In this document: one piece after another, positions 6,030 through 12,728 of the stretch
How the letters are laid out: every line of letters begins with the position of its first letter
Position numbering within the stretch: position 1 is the stretch's first letter
Assembly (NCBI GenBank): GCA_027592035.1
Contig: JAQCIK010000036.1
Location: 1 to 14,103, forward strand
Length of the DNA: 14,103 nucleotides
From: Casp-actino8 sp001510455
Lineage (GTDB): Bacteria > Actinomycetota > Acidimicrobiia > Acidimicrobiales > Ilumatobacteraceae
Direction of reading: 5' to 3'
Notes under the pieces: generated by a model
What the model saw: the letters and a program-made list of their open reading frames with translations, nothing else
Database searches by the model: none
Told to the model about the DNA's origin: nothing
Made by a program: the position numbers and the translations under genes

Positions 6030-7205
6030 ATGGAGATCGGATACACGCCCGAACAAGAGGCACTGCGGGCCGAACTACGCGGCTACTACGACGGATTGCT
6101 CGACGAGGCGACGGTGGCCGAGCTCGGAACGAGTCACGGCATCGGTGCGGCACCGCGGCGAGTGTGGAAGCAGATGTGTGCCGATGGATGGGCCGGTATC
6201 GGCTGGCCGAAGGAGTACGGCGGGCAGGGTCGCAGCGCGATCGAACAGTTCATCTTCTTCGACGAATCGATGCGAGCCGGCGCGCCCGTGCCGATGCTCA
6301 GCATCAACACCGTCGGCCCCACACTCATGAACTTCGGAACCCCGGAGCAGCGGGAGTTCTTCCTCCCCAAGATCCTGGCCGGCGACGTGCACTTCTGCAT
6401 CGGCTATTCCGAGCCGGGTGCCGGCACCGACCTGGCCTCGCTGCAGACGCGCGCCGTGCGCGACGGCGATCAGTACGTGGTGAACGGCCAGAAGATGTGG
6501 ACGTCGCTGTCGAGCGATGCCGACTACTGCTGGCTGGCCGTGCGAACCGATGCCGATGCGCCCAAGCACAAGGGGATCTCGATCCTCATCATGCCCATGG
6601 ACACGCCTGGCATCTCGTTGCAGCCCCTCAATCTGATCGGTGAGCACGACATCAACGCCATGTATCTGGACGACGTGCGCATTCCGGTGGCCAACTGTGT
6701 GGGCGGTGAGAACAAGGGCTGGACACTCATCACCAATCAGCTCAATCACGAGCGCGTCACGCTGTGTTCCACCGGAGTGGTCGAGCGCGCGTTGGCCGAC
6801 ACCCTCGAATGGGCCAAGAACACCACTCTCCCCGACGGACGTCGCGTGGCCGATCAGGAATGGGTGCAACTCAACCTGGCACGGGTGCACGCCAAGCTCG
6901 ACGTGCTGCGCCTCATGAACTGGCAGTCGGCATGGGAGGCCACGCAAGGCGTCCTCGACGTGGGCCACTGCTCAGCCATCAAGGTCTACGGAACCGAGTT
7001 CTACCTCGAGGCCTTCCGTCTGCTCTTCGAGATTCTGGGTCCGCCCGGTTATCTGAAGGGTGGTACACCGGGGTCGATCCTGAAGGCCCGCCTCGAAAAC
7101 TTGTATCGCGGCATGTTGATCCTCACCTTCGGCGGAGGAACCAACGAGATGCAACGCGATCTGATCACCATGTTCTCTCTCGGATTCCCACGGGCGGCAC
7201 GCTGA
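6030..7205 (+). CDS. Acyl-CoA dehydrogenase, FadE29/ChsE2-like subunit
   Basis: A 391-residue flavoprotein-family subunit for alpha,beta-dehydrogenation of an acyl-CoA. It shows the helical N domain (1-120), the flavin/substrate beta-domain motif GYSEPGAGTD (125-134) with GQKMWTS, and the C-terminal helices. The usual ACAD base in YEGT is Gly here (F-GGG-T, G369). E241 in NHERV is at the position used as base by isovaleryl- and long-chain-type enzymes. The arginine/QFG flavin motif of the helical domain is absent. The ending TFGGGTNEMQ and the length match FadE29 (ChsE2; about 387 residues), which works only as an alpha2-beta2 heterotetramer with FadE28. The next gene encodes the complementary subunit and overlaps by one base. 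I start at the ATG at 6030; the open frame further left is a shadow of the LLM gene. Confidence 0.92.
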   Translation: MEIGYTPEQEALRAELRGYYDGLLDEATVAELGTSHGIGAAPRRVWKQMCADGWAGIGWPKEYGGQGRSAIEQFIFFDESMRAGAPVPMLSINTVGPTLMNFGTPEQREFFLPKILAGDVHFCIGYSEPGAGTDLASLQTRAVRDGDQYVVNGQKMWTSLSSDADYCWLAVRTDADAPKHKGISILIMPMDTPGISLQPLNLIGEHDINAMYLDDVRIPVANCVGGENKGWTLITNQLNHERVTLCSTGVVERALADTLEWAKNTTLPDGRRVADQEWVQLNLARVHAKLDVLRLMNWQSAWEATQGVLDVGHCSAIKVYGTEFYLEAFRLLFEILGPPGYLKGGTPGSILKARLENLYRGMLILTFGGGTNEMQRDLITMFSLGFPRAAR

Positions 7206-8254
7206 TGGACTTCTCCTTCTCCTCCGATCAGAACGAACTGCGCAACCTCACGCGTCAGATCCTCACCGATGCCTGCACGACCGAGCATCTGAAGTCGGTC
7301 ATGCGCACCGAGAGCGCAACTGATCTCGCCCTCTGGAAAACGCTTGCCGATGCGGGACTGGTCGGCATCGGCCTGCCCGAGTCGGCCGGAGGTGGTGGAC
7401 TTGGCCTCACCGAGGTCGCCATCGTTCTCGAGGAGATCGGACGGGTGGCGGCACCTGTGCCGGCCTTTGCCGTCATGGCGCTGGCGGCGCCAGCCCTGGT
7501 CGGACGGCCCGAACTTCTCGAAGGAGTCGCATCCGGTGACGTGATCGTCACTGCGGCGATCCACGAACCGGTGGGGGATGCGCATGTGCCCACCGCCACC
7601 GTGGTCGACGGCAAGATCACCGGCACCAAGGTGTGCGTCCCGCACGGCCTGCTCGCCACCCGCTTCGTGGTGACGGCATCCGATGGCGTGTACAGCGTCG
7701 AGGCGAACGACCCGAAGGTCAAAGTCGTACGCCAGGACACCACGTCGGGAACACCGGATGCTCTCGTCCAGTTCGATGGCGCCACGGCATCGTGTGTGGG
7801 CGGCGCCGATGCCGTCGAGCGACTCGTCGCTCTCGGTTCGATCGGAGCCAGTGTGATGATCGCCGGCGCGTGTGACGCCGCGCTGCGACTCACAGCCGAC
7901 TACACGAAGTCGAGACAACAATTCGACAAGGCGATCGCAACGTTCCAGGCGGTGAGCCAGCGAGCCGGTGATGCCTACATCGATACCGAGGCCGTGCGCC
8001 TCACCGCCTGGCAGGCCGTATGGCGCACCGAGAACGGACTTCCCTCCGCCGAGGCGGTGTTGTCGGCCAAGTTCTGGGCCGCCGAGGGCGCGTGGCGAGT
8101 GATGCATGCCGCTCACCACCTTCACGGAGGTGTGGGTGTCGACCGCGACTATCCGCTGCACCGATTCTTCCTGCTGCACAAGCAGTTGGAATTGCAGTTG
8201 GGTTCGACGCAACCGAGTCTCGCCCGCCTCGGACGACTGCTCGTCGGCGCCTGA
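7205..8254 (+). CDS. Acyl-CoA dehydrogenase, short FadE28/ChsE1-like subunit
   Basis: A 349-residue ACAD subunit, shorter than the usual 380 or so because its middle beta domain is reduced and lacks the TEPGAGSD flavin motif. It keeps what its partner lacks: the flavin-binding helix TKSRQQFDKAIATFQAV (234-250, with R237, F240 and Q248) and the HLHGGVGVDRDYPLHR segment (306-320). This complementary split is the mark of FadE28-FadE29 type alpha2-beta2 enzymes, which hold one FAD per heterodimer. The FadE28 (ChsE1) length of about 339 residues also fits. In mycobacteria that pair acts on the last three carbons of the cholesterol side chain; the substrate here is unknown. The ATG shares its A with the TGA of the upstream gene (TGATG at 7203-7207), so translation is probably coupled and keeps the subunits equal. 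Confidence 0.9.
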   Translation: MDFSFSSDQNELRNLTRQILTDACTTEHLKSVMRTESATDLALWKTLADAGLVGIGLPESAGGGGLGLTEVAIVLEEIGRVAAPVPAFAVMALAAPALVGRPELLEGVASGDVIVTAAIHEPVGDAHVPTATVVDGKITGTKVCVPHGLLATRFVVTASDGVYSVEANDPKVKVVRQDTTSGTPDALVQFDGATASCVGGADAVERLVALGSIGASVMIAGACDAALRLTADYTKSRQQFDKAIATFQAVSQRAGDAYIDTEAVRLTAWQAVWRTENGLPSAEAVLSAKFWAAEGAWRVMHAAHHLHGGVGVDRDYPLHRFFLLHKQLELQLGSTQPSLARLGRLLVGA

Positions 8255-8255
8255 C

Positions 8256-8267
8256 CTCGTTCACGAG
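8256..8267. promoter_or_regulatory. 12-bp palindrome after the ACAD pair
   Basis: CTCGT-TC-ACGAG has perfect 5-bp arms and starts 2 bases after the stop of the second ACAD gene. Its right arm can also pair with CTCG at 8272-8275 to form a competing small hairpin. It lies upstream of the -10-like box of the DUF2889 gene. It could be an operator or a weak attenuator; size alone does not rule out chance. Confidence 0.25.
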
Positions 8268-8280
8268 ACGGCTCGACTCC

Positions 8281-8286
8281 TAACAT
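8281..8286 (+). promoter_or_regulatory. Putative -10 box for the DUF2889 gene (leaderless start)
   Basis: TAACAT (TAnnnT) ends 7 bases before the ATG at 8294, the distance expected when transcription begins at the start codon itself. No Shine-Dalgarno is present upstream of that ATG. No clear -35 is seen. Confidence 0.4.
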
Positions 8287-8293
8287 CGACCCG

Positions 8294-8977
8294 ATGTCGT
8301 CGAACACGAGTATGAACTCCCGCCCGATCCTGCCGCCCGACCCCGATCTACCGCTGATCCACACTCGCAATTACGAGGTGCGGGCCTACAAGGTGAGTGA
8401 TTCCGAGATCATGATCCGAGGCGCCGTGCGCGACGACAAGGCTCCGGGCCTCTACATCGACAACGACCCCGAACCTCTCACCATTCATCACATGGTGGTC
8501 GAACTGCGCGTGTCATACCCGATGTTCGAGATTCTCGACGCCACGACGGAGTTGAAGGAGTTCCCTCATCACGAGTGTCCCGGAATCGCTCCGCACTATC
8601 GCAAACTGATCGGTCTCTCGATCGCCCGCGGATACACCCACAAGGTACGTGAACTCTTCGGAGGTCCCCGTGGATGCACTCACACGACCGCCCTCTTGCA
8701 GGCCATGGGCCCGGTGGCGATTCAGTGCGGCTGGAGCATGCGTGTGATGACCATGAAAGAGGCCGCCGAGAACGGAACCGCGACTCCCGAATTCTCCCCC
8801 GAAGCGCGTGAGCGGGCCTTCGCTCTCAATCTCAACACCTGTCACATCTGGGACGAAGACGGTGAACAGGTGAAGTTGATTCGTTCCGGCGGCACTCTGG
8901 GTGCACCGTTGTCGGTGTCGAAGCGTCTCGAAAAACTGGGACGATCACCCGACGAGTGGGCCGAACGTCGGAGCTAA
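8294..8977 (+). CDS. DUF2889 domain protein
   Basis: A 227-residue soluble protein matching the DUF2889 family (PF11136) by eye. Marks are the N-terminal HTRNYEVRAY (23-32), the IHHMVVELRV strand (64-73), a conserved cysteine in the HHECPGIAPHYRKLIGLSIARGY region (C95), and the hallmark GCTHTTALLQAM (127-138). The biochemical function of the family is not known to me; the conserved His and Cys residues could bind a metal. It follows the ACAD pair after 39 bases and may be read through from it, but it also has its own -10-like box. Position in this cluster suggests a link to acyl-CoA or steroid-like catabolism; that is inference. Its TAA overlaps the stop of the facing FadD gene by 4 bases. 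M1 at 8294 is preferred; M7 at 8312 is the alternative. Confidence 0.85.
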   Translation: MSSNTSMNSRPILPPDPDLPLIHTRNYEVRAYKVSDSEIMIRGAVRDDKAPGLYIDNDPEPLTIHHMVVELRVSYPMFEILDATTELKEFPHHECPGIAPHYRKLIGLSIARGYTHKVRELFGGPRGCTHTTALLQAMGPVAIQCGWSMRVMTMKEAAENGTATPEFSPEARERAFALNLNTCHIWDEDGEQVKLIRSGGTLGAPLSVSKRLEKLGRSPDEWAERRS

Positions 8978-10557
8978 CCGATCAGTCGGACTGCCTCTTC
9001 TTTCGCCCACTTGTAGTCGGCCTTACCGACGGGAGTTCGCACGACTTCGTCGACCACGAACACGGCTTTGGGCGACTTGTAATCGGCCACGAGAGTACGG
9101 GTATGAGCGACCACCTCGTCGGTGGTGACCGAGACTCCGGGACGTAACTGAATCAATGCCGTGACCTGCTCACCCCAGCGTTCGTTCGGTGTACCGATCA
9201 CGACGGCATCGAACACCGACGGGTGTTGCTTCAATGCCGACTCGACCTCCTCGGGGTAGATCTTCTCACCACCCGAGTTGATGCACACCGATCCACGACC
9301 GAGCACAGTGATCATCCCGTCCTCTTCGATCTGCGCGAAGTCTCCAGGGATGACCCACCGCTTTCCGTCGAACGTGGGGAACGTGGCGGCTGTCTTCTCG
9401 GGATCCTTGTAGTAGCCGAGGGGGATGTATCCACTCCGGGCCAACTTGCCGACCTCGCCGACCGCACACACCCGTCCGTCATCGGAAAGCACCGTGGTGT
9501 CGGGTCCGGTCTGGAACTTGGGTGCCGCAAGCGGACTGCCGTCGTCAGCCCTGGTTCCCGCGGCTCCGGTTTCGGTCGCACCGTAACTGTCCATGATCAC
9601 GACATTGGGGAGAGCGGCTCGCAACTGCTCACGCACACCCGTCGACAGTGGTGCACCACCATTGCCCACCGAGAACAACATCGACATGTCGTAGGCCGAG
9701 GGATCGGCGAGCAGAGCCTCGGCGAGGGGTCTCGCCATGGCGTCACCGATCGTCGACAACGTGTTGGTCTTGGCGCGTGACGCCAGACCGAGCACTTCAT
9801 GAGCGTCGAACCGCCGACGGCTGTACATCACGAAGGCACCGCCACCGATGATGGCGTTACCCATCACCCACTGGCTTCCACCGTGCATGATCGGACCGAT
9901 GCCCATGAGACGCATCTTGAACGGCGCGGCCGCCGCTTCTTCGCCCAAGACCTCGATTCGCTCGATGGGCCGGTTCTGACGCATCGAGTTCATGGCTCCG
10001 AGAATCGCGTCCTCGGAGCGCCACATCACTCCCTTCGGCATACCCGTGGTTCCGCCGGTGTACAAGATGTACGGGTCGTCACCGGAGCGCCCGGGGAAAT
10101 CTCGATCGGGTGAAGCGGCCGCCAGCGCCGACTCGTAGTCGTCACCCAACACGATGACGTTCTTCAGCTGCGGGAGATCGACCCGAATCGACTCGACCAT
10201 GTCGACGAATTCGGGACTCGTCACCACTGCCACGCAGTCGGCGTTGTCGTAGAGATACCGCAGCTCGGCTTCCACGTAGCGGTAGTTCACGTTGACGGCC
10301 GCGGCGCCGATCTTGGCGCAACCCCAGAAGGCCTCCACCCACTCGTGGCAGTTGTAGGCGTGGACTCCGACGTGCTGACCGCGCTGAACTCCGAGCGACA
10401 ACAGGTGATTGGCGAACCGCGTGGCTCGCTCGTCGAGTTGGGCGTACGTGTACTCGACCTCGTTGGTCACGAGCGCCAAGTCATCGGGAACGGCATCGGC
10501 GATGACTTCGATGGCATCACCGAGATTGATGCTGCGCGGGTATGACTGGTGCGCCAC
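8974..10557 (-). CDS. Acyl-CoA synthetase, FadD19-like
   Basis: An ANL-superfamily ligase (529 residues from the ATG at 10563, 527 from the GTG used here) that activates a carboxylic acid to its CoA thioester through an acyl-AMP. Motifs, numbered from the ATG: P-loop YTGGTTGMPKGVMW (168-181), DSYGATETG (325-333), GDFA with ribose-binding D408, LGRGSVCINSGGEKIYPEEV hinge (421-440, R423), and the adenylation lysine K514 in TPVGKADYKWAK. The GYYKDPEKTAATF, SINSGGEK-type hinge and GKxDYxWAK ending resemble FadD19/FadD17, which activate the cholesterol C8 side chain in mycobacteria. It is the last gene of a three-gene operon. The ATG at 10563 overlaps the upstream stop (ATGA), but AGGAG lies only 1 base before it and 7 bases before the GTG of codon 3, so I prefer the GTG at 10557. 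Class is certain; substrate is inferred. Confidence 0.93.
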   Translation of the reverse strand: MAHQSYPRSINLGDAIEVIADAVPDDLALVTNEVEYTYAQLDERATRFANHLLSLGVQRGQHVGVHAYNCHEWVEAFWGCAKIGAAAVNVNYRYVEAELRYLYDNADCVAVVTSPEFVDMVESIRVDLPQLKNVIVLGDDYESALAAASPDRDFPGRSGDDPYILYTGGTTGMPKGVMWRSEDAILGAMNSMRQNRPIERIEVLGEEAAAAPFKMRLMGIGPIMHGGSQWVMGNAIIGGGAFVMYSRRRFDAHEVLGLASRAKTNTLSTIGDAMARPLAEALLADPSAYDMSMLFSVGNGGAPLSTGVREQLRAALPNVVIMDSYGATETGAAGTRADDGSPLAAPKFQTGPDTTVLSDDGRVCAVGEVGKLARSGYIPLGYYKDPEKTAATFPTFDGKRWVIPGDFAQIEEDGMITVLGRGSVCINSGGEKIYPEEVESALKQHPSVFDAVVIGTPNERWGEQVTALIQLRPGVSVTTDEVVAHTRTLVADYKSPKAVFVVDEVVRTPVGKADYKWAKEEAVRLIG

Positions 10558-10559
10558 TG

Positions 10560-11681
10560 TCATTCTCCTTCGTAACCGTCGAGCATGTCCTTGAAACCGT
10601 ACTTGTGGTGCGGTCCGATCGCCATGTTCTCGAAGAGTCCGTACCCGACGTGCGTGCGACCCTCACGATCGGTGTAGGTGAAACGAGCCGAGTTGTCGAC
10701 GATCCCGAAAAGACGCATGGCACCTTCCGGAGTCGTGGTGTCGAGTTCGAAGTTCTGCACGACGAGCGGACCCTGCCACATGCCGTGTCGCCAGTCGGCG
10801 TCGTATCCGTAGCCGGTTCCGATTCCGATGTGCACCGGCAACAGAGGTTCGATCTGCATGTCGAACACGAAGCCATCGTCGGCCACCACTCGGAAGTCGG
10901 CTCCGGTGCAGAAACGAGATCCCTTCCTGTAACGCAGATCGTGCTCGGGGCGGCCGAGATGCTCGATTCGCCCGTCGTTCCAGATACGGGTGGCTTCTTC
11001 CATGACCCGGGACCCGTCAGGGTTCTCCTGCACGATGATCATGAGCGAGTGATCGTCGAAACGCACCGGTGTGTAGATCCAGAACCAACTGAAGGGATTG
11101 GAGGCACGAATTCCAGCTGGCTCGCTCTCACCAACCGGGCGCACTCCCCACGAACGATCTCGAGTCCCCCACCACTGGTCGGACGTCAACGAGAACGTCT
11201 TGCCACCGACCGTGAGAGTGCCGTCCCAACCACCGGTCTGGGCCAGGCGACACGTATCGAAGATGACTCGGCCGTTCTCACGGATGTAGTGACGAGGCTC
11301 CTCGAAGGCCGGCATGGAGCCGGTCCAGGTGGCGTCGATCGAGATACCCCATTCGTTGTCGGTGCAACGCAGGCGCAAGGTCTGCAATGGTTCGACCACC
11401 TCGATACTGAGGGGTCCGACACCCGGATTCATGCGATCGGCGTCATCGAGGGCGCCCGAGGCTCGCACCACCCGATGTTGCCCTTCGTGGAACACCAGAA
11501 GGTACGCATCGATCACTCCGAGGTTCGGGTACACACCGAGACCGGCCACGAACATGACCGTGCCCGACTTGTCGAAGCCGTTGAAGTAGTAGCGATCGTA
11601 GAAATTGCGGTCGCTTGTGGCCGCGTGTCGCATCGGCTCGGCGATCTGATGGATCGGGTAGTCGTCGAGATTGCTGAGCAT
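10560..11681 (-). CDS. Unrecognised 373-residue protein, possibly lipocalin/CrtC-AttH-like
   Basis: A soluble protein, 373 residues, with many alternating beta-strand segments and numerous Trp, Tyr and Phe. No signal peptide or membrane helix is seen. The most conserved-looking stretch is DQWWGTRDRSWGVRP (168-182), reminiscent of the G-x-R-D-x-S-W-G-x-R motif of actinobacterial proteins of unknown function with a lipocalin-like double barrel, distantly related to CrtC hydratase and AttH. I recall such proteins near lipid and steroid genes, but cannot name a reaction. A second pattern is MWQGPLVVQNFELDT (301-315). The ATG at 11681 is chosen over one at 11765 because GGAG lies 5 bases upstream and because the longer form overlaps the upstream gene. 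It lies 14 bases after the LLM gene and just ahead of the FadD gene, so it is probably part of that operon. Confidence 0.8.
   Translation of the reverse strand: MLSNLDDYPIHQIAEPMRHAATSDRNFYDRYYFNGFDKSGTVMFVAGLGVYPNLGVIDAYLLVFHEGQHRVVRASGALDDADRMNPGVGPLSIEVVEPLQTLRLRCTDNEWGISIDATWTGSMPAFEEPRHYIRENGRVIFDTCRLAQTGGWDGTLTVGGKTFSLTSDQWWGTRDRSWGVRPVGESEPAGIRASNPFSWFWIYTPVRFDDHSLMIIVQENPDGSRVMEEATRIWNDGRIEHLGRPEHDLRYRKGSRFCTGADFRVVADDGFVFDMQIEPLLPVHIGIGTGYGYDADWRHGMWQGPLVVQNFELDTTTPEGAMRLFGIVDNSARFTYTDREGRTHVGYGLFENMAIGPHHKYGFKDMLDGYEGE
10565..10569 (-). promoter_or_regulatory. Ribosome binding site of the acyl-CoA synthetase gene
   Basis: On the minus strand AAGGAGA stands directly before the ATG at 10563. 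The AGGAG core is 7 bases from the in-frame GTG at 10557 and only 1 base from the ATG, so spacing favours the GTG start. Confidence 0.55.
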
Positions 11682-11695
11682 GAGGTCTCCGTTCG

Positions 11696-12607
11696 TCAGA
11701 TGGTCGTGAGAAGAGGGGCCACGTCGGTAGCAAAGGCGACCAACTGATCGCAAAGTTCGTCGCAACTGCGAGCCTTGAATCGAACCTGCAGCTGATTCAC
11801 ACCAGGTGCCGTTCCTTCGAGAATTCGTTCGGCGATCGACGAGGGTGAGCCGTGAATGGTCGCGTCGCCGACGTCGAAAGCGGGAGTTCCGATGTGGAGG
11901 AACGGTGTGATGTGGCCGATCATGAAAGGCCCGGTGCGACCGTGCTTCTCACGCTCGGCGGTGAGCATGTCGACCATGTCGGCGTTCGACGGACCTTGGG
12001 GCAGCCAACCATCGGCGAGACGTGCGGCACGACGAATGGCGACCGGGCTCGAACCGGCGACCCAGATCGGAGGGCGTGGCGTCTGAGTGGGACGGGGCCG
12101 AGCGCCGAATCCGTCGACGAACTCGTGCTCGAGAGCCGCGGCCAGTTCGGGGATTCCCCGTTCGAGGGCCTGTCCTCGACCGGCGAAGTCGACACCGAGG
12201 AAGTCGAACTCGGCTTCCACGTGACCGGCACCGATTCCGACCAGGGCGCGGCCTCCGGTCAGGTGATCGAGTGTGGCGAACTGTTTGGCGGCGACTCGAG
12301 GATGACGGTACGGCAAGACGTAGACGTGCGTGAGTAATCCGATACGAGACGTGAGAGCACCGAGCCACGACAAGGTCGAGATCGGGTCGGCCCAATGAGT
12401 GCCCATGCCACCCACCACCGATTCGGGCAGTGCGACGTGATCGCACACACCGACATACGCGTAGCCATTGTCGTCACACGTGCGGGCCAAACGAGCCAAC
12501 TCGTCGGGGCCAGCCGTTGCCTCCCAGTCGGCCACGAAATACGAACTCTGCGCCTGGATCGGCAACTGGATGCCGAAGACTCGCTTTCCTTCCGCGATCG
12601 TGAACAT
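11696..12607 (-). CDS. LLM-class F420-dependent oxidoreductase
   Basis: A 303-residue TIM-barrel oxidoreductase. Family landmarks: strand FGIQLPIQ (11-18), GYAYVGVCDHVALPES (48-63), SRIGLLTHVYVLPYRHP (87-103), KQFATLDHLTGGRALVGIGAGH (108-129), PPIWVAGSSPVAIRRAARLADGWLP (179-203). The LPYRHP and GHVEAEFDFLGVDFAGRG segments place it in the actinobacterial TIGR03619-like group of F420 enzymes, unlike the Rv3520c-like enzyme at 4914-5954, so the two are not recent duplicates. It opens the operon with the unknown protein and the FadD gene and may carry out a redox step on the same substrate. I start at the ATG at 12607; a GGGGG run 4 bases upstream is a weak ribosome site. The longer form from 12685 adds 26 residues outside the fold and runs into the terminator of the gene upstream. 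Confidence 0.88.
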   Translation of the reverse strand: MFTIAEGKRVFGIQLPIQAQSSYFVADWEATAGPDELARLARTCDDNGYAYVGVCDHVALPESVVGGMGTHWADPISTLSWLGALTSRIGLLTHVYVLPYRHPRVAAKQFATLDHLTGGRALVGIGAGHVEAEFDFLGVDFAGRGQALERGIPELAAALEHEFVDGFGARPRPTQTPRPPIWVAGSSPVAIRRAARLADGWLPQGPSNADMVDMLTAEREKHGRTGPFMIGHITPFLHIGTPAFDVGDATIHGSPSSIAERILEGTAPGVNQLQVRFKARSCDELCDQLVAFATDVAPLLTTI

Positions 12608-12666
12608 CTGACCCCCTGCGTCTCCCCTAGGTTCGCAGATCGAGCGCGACGAAGGGAATTCGCGAC

Positions 12667-12710
12667 CCGTGGCCGGCCGAGTCACCCGAAAGAGACCCGA
12701 CCGGCCACGG
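12667..12710 (-). terminator. Hairpin downstream of the surface-protein gene
   Basis: CCGTGGCCGG (12667-12676) and CCGGCCACGG (12701-12710) are perfect 10-bp inverted repeats around a 24-base loop. They begin 18 bases after the stop of the surface-protein gene on the minus strand. No T-run follows. It would separate that gene from the downstream LLM operon, whose promoter must lie between 12608 and about 12666. Confidence 0.55.
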
Positions 12711-12728
12711 CCGACGAGACGAGTCGAC

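Noticed and set aside
6764..7204. In-frame extension of the second ACAD
   Set aside because: It overlaps the first ACAD gene in another frame and is Arg/His-rich. The ATG at 7205 gives the normal FadE28-like N terminus.
7049..8212. 387-residue minus-strand open frame opposite the second ACAD gene
   Set aside because: It is antisense to conserved ACAD motifs and rich in Arg, Gly and His, with no domain.
8978..8989. CCGA-TCAG-TCGG mini-hairpin just past the convergent stops as a terminator
   Set aside because: It has only a 4-bp stem with no T-run, lies within the FadD coding sequence and is too weak to call.
10542..11747. 401-residue plus-strand open frame opposite the unknown protein gene
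   Set aside because: It mirrors the minus-strand gene, lacks a ribosome site and a recognisable fold. The minus-strand frame has a Shine-Dalgarno, operon spacing and Trp/Tyr-rich protein-like composition.
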